64,000 nt of DNA, taken from positions 124,001 through 188,000 of the forward strand of contig NZ_CAMIHB010000005.1 of assembly GCF_946221635.1 (NCBI RefSeq), read 5' to 3'. Every line of letters begins with the position of its first letter. Within the stretch, counting starts at the first letter, position 1. The notes beneath the pieces are model-generated. The model ran no database searches. It had not been told where the DNA came from and worked only from the letters and a program-made list of their open reading frames with translations. Source of the DNA: an uncultured Rhodoferax sp. GTDB lineage: Bacteria > Pseudomonadota > Gammaproteobacteria > Burkholderiales > Burkholderiaceae_C. Positions 32,512 through 41,284 of this stretch are shown here, piece after piece. The position numbers and the translations under genes were made by a program.

Positions 32512-35451
32512 TCAGAGGTTGTTTTCCAGCGCAAAGGTATTGCGGCCCGCGGCCTTGGCCTGGTAGAGCGCACGGTCGGCTTTTTCGATGAGTGCGGCTG
32601 CGTCTATCTCCTCAGCCGTGTCGATGGCCACGCCGATGCTGGTGGTCACGAAGATTTCGATGCCTGCGACCTGCATGGGCAGGCGCACGGTATCGACCAG
32701 CTTGTTGGCCACGGCCTGGGCTTCGTCACTGTCCTTGACGTCCTCCAGGATGATGACGAATTCATCCCCAGCCAGGCGTGCAGCCGTGTCCGAGATGCGC
32801 AGTGAGGCGCGGATGCGGTTGGCAAACTCGCACAGCACCTGGTCGCCCGCGCCGTGCCCCAGTGAATCGTTGATGGACTTGAAATGGTCCACATCCAGAA
32901 ACAGCAAGGCCAGGGTGTTGCCAGTCCTGCGGCTGCGGGCGATGGCCTTGCCCAGCTTGTCGTCGAAGTGGCGCCGGTTGGGCAGACCCGTCAGGGCGTC
33001 GATCCGTACCAGCTGTCGCAGCTCCAGCTCGACCCGCTTGAGGTCGGAGACGTCGGTGCTGAGCGCGAACACACCGTGGACGGAGCCATCGGCGCGTGCA
33101 TCGGGAATGTAGGTGGTATGCAGGTGGCGGCGCCGGCCGTTGATCTCCGACTCCAGCTCGAACTCCACGCGTTCTCCCTGCAGGGCACGGTGCAGGGCGT
33201 CACGGCGCTGTTCATAAAGCTCGGGCCCCACGACTTCCTGCAAGTCCCGGCCGGCGGCCCATGCCAGATCCACGCCCAGCCATTCGCGGAAGGTGGCATT
33301 GATGAAGCGCAGCCGCTCCTGGCTGTCCACGTAGGAAATCAGCACCGGAAGGTTGTCCGTCACCGCCCGGAGCTGACGCTCGCTGGCTTCGAGACGGGCC
33401 TGCGCACGGTGCTGCTCGGTGCGGTCCAGCACCATGCCAAAAATCCCGTGTACCTGGCCGTCGGCGTCGCTGTCGGGAACATAGTGGATCAGCAGGTTGC
33501 GCGGCGAGTTGGGGATGGTGTTGAGCAATTCAAAGACGACATCCTTGCCTGCCAGCGCCTCGTCCAGCCGGGGTTTGACCTTTCCAAAGAACTCCGTTCC
33601 GAAGACTTCTTCAACGGTGCGCCCTTCTGCGGACGCCTCCAGCGGAAACCAGCGCTCGTAATTGTTGTTGGTAAAGGTGTAGCGGTAGTGGGTGTCGATG
33701 TGCGATATCAGGATGGGCAGGTTGTTGGCGATGGTGCGCAGCCGCTGCTCGCTGTGCTCCAGGGCACGTTCCACTGCCTTGCGCTCCGTGATGTCGTAGT
33801 TGGTGCCCAGGACCCGCGTGGCCTGACCCTGGGCGTCCTTGACGACCACGGCGCGCGCGTTCACCACCCGTACCGCTCCGTCGGCCTGCACCACACGGAA
33901 GTCAAAGTCCATGGAGGCTCCGGTTTGAATGGCTTTCTGGAACTCCGCCTCGCTGCGGCCCAGGTCCTCTGGATGCACTCTGCTGGACCAGTCTTCGAGC
34001 CGCCCCCGAAAGGTGTCCCGCGATCCGCCGAAGATGGCAAACATGGTGTCGTTCCACGCCAGTTGCCCGGCCACGAGGTCGAATTCCCAGATGCCGATCT
34101 GGTTCGCAGTGGTGGCCAGCGCCAGGCGCTCCTCATTGGCGCGCAGGGCGCGGGCGATCGCGTTCTTTTCCGTGACATCCTGAATCACTGCCAGCGAATG
34201 CAAGGGCTCCCCTGTGCCACCGCGCTCCAGCACGGCAGACAATTGCACGTCCAGGATGCGCCCGTCCTTGCACACCATCTGGTAGGCGATGTCCTCGCAG
34301 TGGCCCGTGGCAAAAAAAGCCGGAATGACTTCCTGGCTTGCGTAGTCCCGGGAAGAGGGCGCCAGAAAATCCGTCGAAAGCCGCCCCACCACCTCGTGCC
34401 GCTCGTAGCCCAGCTTGCTCAGCCAGGTGTCGCTGACGTACAGGATGCGGCCCTGCTGGTCGATCGAGTGGAGCATGGCGGGGGTGGACTCGTAGAGTGC
34501 GCGGAAACGCTCCTGGCTGGCGGCCAAGGCAAACTCAAACCGCTTCCTGTCGGTGATATCCCGCCCCACGGAATGCAAGGCAATCACCTTGCCTTGCGCG
34601 TCACCAATGGAACGGTTGGACCACGCCACCCAGCGCTCCTCCCCGGCGGCCGAGCGCATCTGGTTTTCTCCATGCGCAGTACCCGGCGCCCGGCACAAGG
34701 CATCGAGGTGGGCCTGCACTTCCTTCCTGCTGTGGTGGGACACATAGTCCAGCAGGTTGTGTCCCACCATGGCCCCAGGGGTCAGACCGAAGTGCGCGGC
34801 ATAGGCCGCGTTGACAAAGGTGAGCTCCCCCGTCGGCAGCGCCAGCGAGATCAGGTCGGTCTGGTCCTCCACGATGGAGTGGTAGAGCGCTTCCCGGGCC
34901 GTGGTCTCGTCGGCCTGTTGGAGCATGCTGGCATTGAAATGGTCCAGCTCCAGCGCCTTCTTGCGCATGACCAAGGCCTTGGCCGCAGCTTCGGCCAGGT
35001 TGGCGAGTGCCTGGCGCTGGGGCAAGGTCAGCGACCGTGGAGTGCGGTCAATGACACAGAGGGTGCCAACGGCTTCACCGTCGGGCATGGTGATGGGGGC
35101 TCCCGCGTAGAAGCGGATATCGGGCTGTCCTGTAACCAGGGGGTTGTCCTTGAAGCGCGGGTCCAGCGTGGCGTCCGGAACCTCCATCACTTGGGACTGC
35201 AGAATGGCGTGGGCACAGAATGCCTGCTCCCGGGGCGTCTGCTGGGTGCCTTCCAGTCCCAGGTTGGACTTGAACCACTGACGCTCCGCATCCACCAGGC
35301 TCAGCAAGGCAATCGGCACGTCGCACAGCAGAGAGGCCGTACGCGTCAGGGCATCAAAAATCGGCTCCGGCCCCGTGTCCAGCACTTCCAGCATTTGCAG
35401 GCGTGCCAATCTCGCGGCTTCATTGTGAGGCGTTGGGGGTGGATAGTGCAT
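32512..35451 (-). CDS. GAF/multi-PAS diguanylate cyclase
   Basis: A 979-residue cytoplasmic signalling protein. A GAF domain (about 20-165) is followed by five PAS/PAC units (about 190-815) and a GGDEF domain. The active-site motif reads AGDEF (894-898) instead of GGDEF, a variant usually still active. An RxxD inhibitory site (RISD) sits exactly five residues upstream, so product inhibition by cyclic-di-GMP is expected. No EAL domain is present. No membrane helix is seen, so it senses a cytosolic or diffusible signal. A good ribosome site (GGGAGGACCT) precedes the ATG. Confidence 0.93.
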   Translation of the reverse strand: MHYPPPTPHNEAARLARLQMLEVLDTGPEPIFDALTRTASLLCDVPIALLSLVDAERQWFKSNLGLEGTQQTPREQAFCAHAILQSQVMEVPDATLDPRFKDNPLVTGQPDIRFYAGAPITMPDGEAVGTLCVIDRTPRSLTLPQRQALANLAEAAAKALVMRKKALELDHFNASMLQQADETTAREALYHSIVEDQTDLISLALPTGELTFVNAAYAAHFGLTPGAMVGHNLLDYVSHHSRKEVQAHLDALCRAPGTAHGENQMRSAAGEERWVAWSNRSIGDAQGKVIALHSVGRDITDRKRFEFALAASQERFRALYESTPAMLHSIDQQGRILYVSDTWLSKLGYERHEVVGRLSTDFLAPSSRDYASQEVIPAFFATGHCEDIAYQMVCKDGRILDVQLSAVLERGGTGEPLHSLAVIQDVTEKNAIARALRANEERLALATTANQIGIWEFDLVAGQLAWNDTMFAIFGGSRDTFRGRLEDWSSRVHPEDLGRSEAEFQKAIQTGASMDFDFRVVQADGAVRVVNARAVVVKDAQGQATRVLGTNYDITERKAVERALEHSEQRLRTIANNLPILISHIDTHYRYTFTNNNYERWFPLEASAEGRTVEEVFGTEFFGKVKPRLDEALAGKDVVFELLNTIPNSPRNLLIHYVPDSDADGQVHGIFGMVLDRTEQHRAQARLEASERQLRAVTDNLPVLISYVDSQERLRFINATFREWLGVDLAWAAGRDLQEVVGPELYEQRRDALHRALQGERVEFELESEINGRRRHLHTTYIPDARADGSVHGVFALSTDVSDLKRVELELRQLVRIDALTGLPNRRHFDDKLGKAIARSRRTGNTLALLFLDVDHFKSINDSLGHGAGDQVLCEFANRIRASLRISDTAARLAGDEFVIILEDVKDSDEAQAVANKLVDTVRLPMQVAGIEIFVTTSIGVAIDTAEEIDAAALIEKADRALYQAKAAGRNTFALENNL

Positions 35452-35524
35452 AGGTCCTCCCAGGGCGTTCCAACCACGCTAAGGGCTGGCTTTCATCTTA
35501 GAGTATTTGCCGCCCGCCCCCACA

Positions 35525-35556
35525 AGAAAAAACCCGCTGACCTTGCGATCAACGGG
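35525..35556 (-). terminator. Terminator of tRNA-Thr
   Basis: On the minus strand CCCGTTGATC pairs with GGTCAGCGGG (two G:T pairs) across a GCAA tetraloop, followed by TTTTTTC. It starts 10 bases after the tRNA CCA end. Confidence 0.88.
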
Positions 35557-35565
35557 CTTCAAGAA

Positions 35566-35641
35566 TGGTGCCGGAGAGATGAATCGAACACCCGACCTTC
35601 TCATTACGAATGAGCTGCTCTACCGACTGAGCTACACCGGC
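35566..35641 (-). tRNA. tRNA-Thr (anticodon CGT)
   Basis: A 76-nt cloverleaf with the CCA end encoded. Acceptor arms GCCGGTG and CTCCGGC pair except for one T-T at position 6. The D arm is GCTCAGTCGGTAGAGC, the anticodon loop TTCGTAA gives CGT (reads ACG), and the T arm includes GGTTCGATT-like GTGTTCGATT. A -10 box lies upstream and a terminator directly downstream. Confidence 0.95.
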
Positions 35642-35653
35642 ACGTAGCCCGCC

Positions 35654-35659
35654 ATTATA
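35654..35659 (-). promoter_or_regulatory. -10 box of tRNA-Thr promoter
   Basis: Perfect TATAAT on the minus strand, 12 bases before the tRNA 5' end. It lies in the loop of a small hairpin (GCCCGC/GCGGGC) 3' of fbp. No good -35 is visible. Confidence 0.6.
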
Positions 35660-35677
35660 GCGGGCCAGGTCGTGGCC

Positions 35678-36712
35678 TCAGGCGGCTTCGGCGTGGTAGC
35701 GGGTTAGCAGATCCACCTCGTTCTTGCTGCCCAGGATCACGCTCACGCGCTGGTGCAGCCGGGTGGGCTGGATGTCCAGGATGCGCTGCCGGCCGTCGGT
35801 CGCAGCACCGCCGGCCTGCTCTACCAGCCAGCCCATGGGGTTGGCTTCGTACATCAGGCGCAGCTTGCCGGGCTTGTTGGGTTCGCGCTTGTCCCAGGGG
35901 TACATGAAGACGCCGCCGCGGGTCAGGATGCGGTGCACATCGGCCACCATGCTGGCGATCCAGCGCATGTTGAAGTCCTTGCCGCGCGGGCCTTCGACGC
36001 CCTGCAGGCATTCGTTGATGTAGCGCTGCACGGGCGGCGCCCAGTGGCGCATATTGCTCATGTTGATGGCGAATTCCTTGGTGTCTTCGGGCACGCGCAC
36101 GTCTTCCTGCGTCAGCACGAAGGAACCCTGTTCGCGGTCCAGCGTGAACATGGCCACGCCGTCGCCCACGGTCAGTACCAGCGTGGTCTGTGGGCCGTAG
36201 ATGCAGTAGCCCGCTGCCACCTGCTGGCGACCGGCCTGCAGGAAGTCGCGCTCGCTCACCTCGGGGCCTTCGGGCTCGCGGTGCAGCACGCTGAAGATGG
36301 TGCCGATGCTCACGTTGACGTCGATGTTGCTGGAGCCGTCCAGCGGGTCGAACATCAGCAGGTATTCGCCCTGCGGGTAGCGGTGGGGCACCACGTAAAT
36401 GCCTTCCATCTCTTCGCTGGCCATGGCAGCCAGATGGCCCCCCCATTCATTGGCTTCGATCAGCACTTCGTTGGCGATGATGTCCAGCTTTTTCTGGATT
36501 TCACCCTGCACGTTTTCGCTCTCGGCCGTGCCCAGCACACCGCCCAGGGCGCCCTTGGTCACCGCCAGGCTGATGCTCTTGCAGGCGCGGGCCACCACCT
36601 CCAGCAGCAGGCGCAGCTGGGGCGGAATGGCGCCCTGGCCGGGGGCCTCCTGGCCTTCGTGGCCGCGCTGCTTCTCGATGAGATAGCGCGTAAGCGAGAT
36701 GCGTTGTGTCAT
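35678..36712 (-). CDS. fbp: Fructose-1,6-bisphosphatase class I
   Basis: A 344-residue gluconeogenic enzyme removing the 1-phosphate of fructose-1,6-bisphosphate. The metal/phosphate motif is DPLDGSSNIDVN, with YGPQTTLVLTVG, the PWDKREPNKPGKLRLMYE region and GGVFMYP for substrate binding. Length is normal for class I. It lies 23 bp downstream of pepN on the same strand and ends just before the tRNA-Thr promoter. Confidence 0.96.
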   Translation of the reverse strand: MTQRISLTRYLIEKQRGHEGQEAPGQGAIPPQLRLLLEVVARACKSISLAVTKGALGGVLGTAESENVQGEIQKKLDIIANEVLIEANEWGGHLAAMASEEMEGIYVVPHRYPQGEYLLMFDPLDGSSNIDVNVSIGTIFSVLHREPEGPEVSERDFLQAGRQQVAAGYCIYGPQTTLVLTVGDGVAMFTLDREQGSFVLTQEDVRVPEDTKEFAINMSNMRHWAPPVQRYINECLQGVEGPRGKDFNMRWIASMVADVHRILTRGGVFMYPWDKREPNKPGKLRLMYEANPMGWLVEQAGGAATDGRQRILDIQPTRLHQRVSVILGSKNEVDLLTRYHAEAA

Positions 36713-36735
36713 GGAACAGTCCTCAGTTTTGAAAA

Positions 36736-39444
36736 TCAGTCGGCCAGCGCACGGTCCACGACCTCGCGCACATCGTTGCTGAGGTCGGCCTTGGCGGCCA
36801 CGCGCACCAGCGCTTCACGCGCCGCGCCGCGGTAGGGTTCGGCCAGCTTTTTCCAGCGGTCCAGCGCACGGGCCAGGCGGGCGGCCACTTGCGGGTTGAT
36901 GCCGTCGAGCTCCATCACGCGGTCGGCCCAGAACACATAGCCTGCGGCGTCCGCACGGTGGAAGCCGCCAGGGTTGGCGCTGCAGTAGCTGAAGATGACG
37001 CTGCGCGCCCGGTTGGGGTTGCGGATGTTGAAGTCCGGATGGGCCAGCAACTGGCGCACGGCAGGCAGCACCTGCCCGCCGCGGTCGCTGGTGCCGGCCT
37101 GCAGGGCAAACCACTTGTCCAGCACCAGCGCTTCGTCCTTGAACAGGGCGTGGAAGCGGGCCAGGGCAGGCGCCGCCAGCGCGTGGCCGCTGCCCACCAG
37201 GGCGGACAGGGCATTGAAGCGGTCGGTCATGTTGCTGGCGTCCTTGAAACGCTGCAGCGTCTTGCCGGGCCAGACCGCATCGCCGCTTTGTACGGCAGCC
37301 AGGTTCAGGAAGGTAAGCGCCATGCCGGCCAGGGCACGGCGGCCGCTGGAGAGCGGGTCGGGGCGGTAGGCGCCGTTGTCCTTGTGGGCGTCGAACGCCC
37401 ATTCCCAGTCGGCCTGCAGGGCGGTGGCCAGCTGCAGGCGCATGGCTTCGCGTACCGCGTGGATGCGCTGCGGGTCCACCACATCGAGTTGCTCGGCGAT
37501 ATAGGTTTCGCTGGGCAGGGTCAGCACCAATTCCTTGAAGGCGGCATCCAGCGTGGGGTGGCGCAGTACTGCGCGCATCGCCTCGATGTAGGCATCATTC
37601 AGTGGTGTAGCCCCCGTGGAATCTGCGCCATCAGCTATGCAATTGATAGCGCTGCGCAGTGCCAGGCGTTGGCCGGCTTCCCAGCGATTGAAGGGGTCGG
37701 GGTCATTGGCCAGCAGGGTGAGCAGTTGGGCGTCGCTGTAGTCGAAGTCCAGCACCACCGGCGCGGAGAAGCCGCGCAGGATGGAGGGTACGGGCTCCTC
37801 TTCAATGTGGGTGAAGGTGATGCTGGCGGTTTCTTCCGAGATCACCAGCAGGTGGTTCAGCGAGGCCGCGCCCGGACCGCCCTGCGCATGCAGGGACAGG
37901 GCCTTGCCGCTGCTGCCACCGACCAAGCCCAGCAGCACCGGGATCACATACGGCAGCTTGCCGGCCTGGCCGGGCGTGGGGGCGCAGCTCTGGCTGAAGT
38001 ACAGGGTGTAGGTCTGGGCTGCGGCGTCGTACTCGCCACGGGCCGCCACACGGGGTGTACCGGCCTGGCTGTACCAGCGCTTGAACTGGGGCAGCAGGTT
38101 GGCCAGGGCGGAGCCGGGGTTGGCGTCGGCAATGCTTTGCGCAAAGTCGTCGCAGGTCACGGCCTGGCCATCAAAGCGCTGGAAGTACAAGTCCATGCCT
38201 TTGCGGAAGCCCGCGCGCCCCACCAGCGTCTGCATCATGCGCACCACCTCGGCACCCTTTTCGTAGATGGTGACGGTGTAGAAGTTGTTGATCTCGATGT
38301 AGCTGTCGGGCCGCACCGGGTGGGCCATGGGGCCGGCGTCTTCGGGGAACTGGGCGGTGCGCAGCACGCGCACGTCTTCAATGCGCTTGACCGCGCGGGC
38401 GCTGGGTTCGGCGCACAGGTCCTGGCTGAACTCCTGGTCGCGGAAGACGGTCAGGCCTTCCTTCAGGCTCAGCTGGAACCAGTCGCGGCAGGTGATGCGG
38501 TTGCCGGTCCAGTTGTGGAAGTATTCGTGGCCGACCACGCTTTCGATGTTGCTGTAGTCCACATCGGTGGCGGTGGCCTGGTTCGCCAACACGTACTTGG
38601 TGTTGAAGATGTTGAGGCCCTTGTTCTCCATGGCGCCCATGTTGAAGTCGCTGGTGGCGACGATCATGAAGCGCTCCAGGTCCAGTGGCAGGCCGAAGCG
38701 GGCTTCGTCCCAGGCCACGCTGGCCATCAGGCTGTTCATGGCGTGCTCGGTCTTGTCCAGATCGCCGGGACGCACATAGACCTGCAGCAAATGCTCCTTG
38801 CCCGCGCGGCTGGTGATGCGCTGCTCGCGCGCCACCAACTGGCCCGCCACCAGGGCGAACAGGTAGCTGGGCTTCTTGTGCGGATCGACCCACTTGGCGA
38901 AGTGGCGGCCTTCGTCCAGGTCACCGCTGTCCACCAGGTTGCCGTTGGACAGCAGCACCGGGTACTTGGCCTTGTCGGCGCGCAGCGTCACCGTGTACAT
39001 GGCCATCACATCGGGGCGGTCCAGGAAGTAGGTGATGCGGCGGAAGCCCTCGGCCTCGCACTGGGTAAAAAACGAGTCGTTGCTCACGTACAGACCCATG
39101 AGCTTGGTGTTCTTCACCGGCGCGCAGGTGGTGAAGATTTCCAGCGCGAAAGGCTCGGTCCCTTCGGGCAGGTTTTCCAGCACCAGTTGGCCGTCTTCCA
39201 TCTTGAAGCTGGTGCCGGCGCCGTTGACCAGCACGCGCGCCAGGTTCAGCTCCTCGCCGTCCAGGCGCAGGGGCTGGGCTGCCACGTCGGGGTTGCGGCG
39301 CAGCGTCATCTTGTTGAGCACGCGGGTCTTGGCCGGGTCCAGGTCAAAGCTCAGGTCGACGGTGTCGATCCAGAACGCGGGCGCGGTGTAGTCGGCGCGT
39401 TGGATCACCGTGACGGGGCCCGAGGCCTCACGAAGTTGCAACAT
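36736..39444 (-). CDS. pepN: Aminopeptidase N
   Basis: A 902-residue M1 zinc aminopeptidase for cytosolic peptide turnover. The GAMENKGLNIFN substrate motif and HEYFHNWTGNR zinc motif (HExxH plus downstream Glu) are intact. The four-domain length matches E. coli PepN (870) with a small excess. Part of that excess comes from a 44-bp element copy read in frame about residue 600 (AINCIADGADSTGAT). Its start overlaps the HAD gene's end by 17 bases, indicating an operon. Confidence 0.96.
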   Translation of the reverse strand: MLQLREASGPVTVIQRADYTAPAFWIDTVDLSFDLDPAKTRVLNKMTLRRNPDVAAQPLRLDGEELNLARVLVNGAGTSFKMEDGQLVLENLPEGTEPFALEIFTTCAPVKNTKLMGLYVSNDSFFTQCEAEGFRRITYFLDRPDVMAMYTVTLRADKAKYPVLLSNGNLVDSGDLDEGRHFAKWVDPHKKPSYLFALVAGQLVAREQRITSRAGKEHLLQVYVRPGDLDKTEHAMNSLMASVAWDEARFGLPLDLERFMIVATSDFNMGAMENKGLNIFNTKYVLANQATATDVDYSNIESVVGHEYFHNWTGNRITCRDWFQLSLKEGLTVFRDQEFSQDLCAEPSARAVKRIEDVRVLRTAQFPEDAGPMAHPVRPDSYIEINNFYTVTIYEKGAEVVRMMQTLVGRAGFRKGMDLYFQRFDGQAVTCDDFAQSIADANPGSALANLLPQFKRWYSQAGTPRVAARGEYDAAAQTYTLYFSQSCAPTPGQAGKLPYVIPVLLGLVGGSSGKALSLHAQGGPGAASLNHLLVISEETASITFTHIEEEPVPSILRGFSAPVVLDFDYSDAQLLTLLANDPDPFNRWEAGQRLALRSAINCIADGADSTGATPLNDAYIEAMRAVLRHPTLDAAFKELVLTLPSETYIAEQLDVVDPQRIHAVREAMRLQLATALQADWEWAFDAHKDNGAYRPDPLSSGRRALAGMALTFLNLAAVQSGDAVWPGKTLQRFKDASNMTDRFNALSALVGSGHALAAPALARFHALFKDEALVLDKWFALQAGTSDRGGQVLPAVRQLLAHPDFNIRNPNRARSVIFSYCSANPGGFHRADAAGYVFWADRVMELDGINPQVAARLARALDRWKKLAEPYRGAAREALVRVAAKADLSNDVREVVDRALAD
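37607..37650 (-). repeat. 44-bp dispersed element, copy 8 (inside pepN)
   Basis: Sense copy read as AINCIADGADSTGAT. Hairpin GCTAT-N7-ATAGC perfect; 3' GATTCCACGGGGGCTA intact. Confidence 0.92.
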
Positions 39445-40102
39445 GGTGGGTCTCCAGAAATTGGGATGCGATCAGGGCGCGGTAGTCCGGCACGATGGCC
39501 AGGACGTGGGGGCCTTGCAGTTCTTCGGGCGCGTGGCTGCTGGCAATGCCCACGGCGCGCATGCCGGCGCGGCGTGCGGCTTCGATGCCCAGCGGCGCAT
39601 CTTCAAACACGATGCAGCGCGCGGGCTCCACGCCCATGCGGCGCGCGGCCTCCAGAAAAATGGCGGGCTCGGGCTTGCCGGGCAGGCCCTCGTCGCCGCC
39701 CACGGTGGTGAGCGGTGGAATGGGCATGCGCAGATGCTGGTAGGCAAAGGCCTGGTTCTGGCGGTCACCCGCCGTGCCCACGCCCAGCTTGAGGCCGCGT
39801 GCATGGGCCTGTCCAAAGAAGTCCTTGAAACCGGCCACCTCGGCAAAGATGGGCGCAAAGATCTCACGGTACACGGCTTCCTTCTCGTGCACATGGGCCA
39901 TGGCCTGCTCCACCGTCATGTCAGGCTGGTCGAACAGGTCGCGCATGCATTCCACGCCCGTGCGGCCGGTGGTGCGGCGCATCAGGTCGGCAATGTCCAC
40001 GTCCAGCCCCTGGCGCTGGGCGAACACGGCCCAGCTGTCCTTGTGCGAGGGCATGGAGTCGATCATGGTGCCGTCCATGTCGAAAATCAAAGCGTCCAAC
40101 AT
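39428..40102 (-). CDS. HAD-superfamily phosphatase (beta-phosphoglucomutase-like)
   Basis: A 224-residue HAD hydrolase with motif I DMDGTMID (nucleophile Asp8), motif II GTAG, motif III Lys in EGLPGKPEPAIF, and motif IV VFEDAPLGIEAARRAG. The cap domain after motif I is of the beta-PGM/GPH type. It may act on sugar phosphates, but the substrate is not readable. It sits three bases after prfB and overlaps pepN. Confidence 0.9.
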   Translation of the reverse strand: MLDALIFDMDGTMIDSMPSHKDSWAVFAQRQGLDVDIADLMRRTTGRTGVECMRDLFDQPDMTVEQAMAHVHEKEAVYREIFAPIFAEVAGFKDFFGQAHARGLKLGVGTAGDRQNQAFAYQHLRMPIPPLTTVGGDEGLPGKPEPAIFLEAARRMGVEPARCIVFEDAPLGIEAARRAGMRAVGIASSHAPEELQGPHVLAIVPDYRALIASQFLETHHVATS

Positions 40103-40105
40103 GCT

Positions 40106-41213
40106 TTAGATCCCTTGCTTCAACGAAGCCTGGATGAATACATCCAGATCGCCGTCCAGCACTTTCTGGGTGGCCGAGACTTCGACGTTGGTGCGCAGGT
40201 CCTTGATGCGGCTGTTGTCCAGCACGTAGCTGCGGATCTGGTGGCCCCAGCCCACATCGGTCTTGCTGTCTTCCAGCTTTTGCTGTTCGGCCTGGCGCTT
40301 GCGCAGCTCGTGGTCGTACAGGCGGCTGCGCAGGCGCTTCCAGGCCACGTCACGGTTGCTGTGCTGGCTGCGGCCGTCCTGGCACTGCACCACGATGCCC
40401 GTGGGGATGTGGGTCAGGCGCACGGCCGAGTCGGTCTTGTTGATGTGCTGGCCGCCGGCGCCGGAGGCACGGAAGGTGTCGGTGCGCACATCGCTGGGGT
40501 TGATCTCGATCTCGATGGAGTCATCGATTTCGGGGTAGACGAACACCGAGGCGAAGGAGGTATGGCGGCCGCCCGAGCTGTCGAACGGGCTCTTGCGCAC
40601 CAGGCGGTGCACACCGGTTTCGGTGCGCAGGTGGCCGAAGGCGTACTCGCCCTCGATCTTGATGGTGGCGCTCTTGATGCCGGCGGTGTCACCGTCGGTG
40701 ATGTCTTCCACATTGGCGGTGAAGCCCTTGCGCTCGGCGTACTTGAGGTACTGGCGCAGCAGCATGCTGGCCCAATCGCAGGCTTCGGTGCCGCCGGCGC
40801 CGGCCTGGATGTCCAGGAAGCAGGGCAGGGGGTCGGCCGGGTTGTTGAACATGCGGCGGAATTCCAGGCCTTCGACGATCTCGGTGAGCTTGGCGGCTTC
40901 GGCCTCGATGGTGAGCAGGCTGGCCTCGTCGCCGTCGTCCTTGCTCATCTCGAACAGTTCGGTGTTGTCGGCCAGGTTGCTGCTCAGCTCATTGAGCGTG
41001 ACGACCACGCCGTCCAGCAGTTTCTTCTCTTTGCCCAGTTCCTGGGCTTTTTTGGGGTCGTTCCAGACCGCGGGATCTTCTAGCGATGCATTGACGGTGC
41101 GCAGGCGCTCGGCTTTGGCATCGTAGTCAAAGATACCCCCGAAGTTCCTGGGTCCTGCTGGTCAGGTCCGCCAGGGTGGTGCCAATCAGGTTGACGCGTT
41201 CTGCTTCGATCAT
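40106..41213 (-). CDS. prfB: Peptide chain release factor 2, programmed +1 frameshift
   Basis: RF2 terminates at UGA and UAA. Translation starts at the ATG at 41213 (MIEAERVNLIGTTLADLTSR...), runs 28 codons to an in-frame TGA at 41127-41129, and continues in the +1 frame for about 340 codons, giving roughly 368 residues, the normal size. The codon-recognition tripeptide SPF (RKSPFDSSGG) and peptidyl-release motif GGQ (SGAGGQHINKTDSAV) are intact. A reading without frameshift would start too late and lack the N-terminal domain. Confidence 0.96.
41127..41141 (-). other. RF2 autoregulatory frameshift site
   Basis: Minus strand reads CGGGGGTATCTTTGA followed by C: a Shine-Dalgarno-like G-run, then CTT-TGA-C. 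This is the canonical slippery stop that lets low RF2 levels favour +1 shifting into the main frame. Confidence 0.95.
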
Positions 41214-41284
41214 GGTGTTCTCGTTCTTGGAAAGGGGAAAACACCGATTTTCTCATGCTTGGCGCCCCCAGGGCGACCCTGGCT

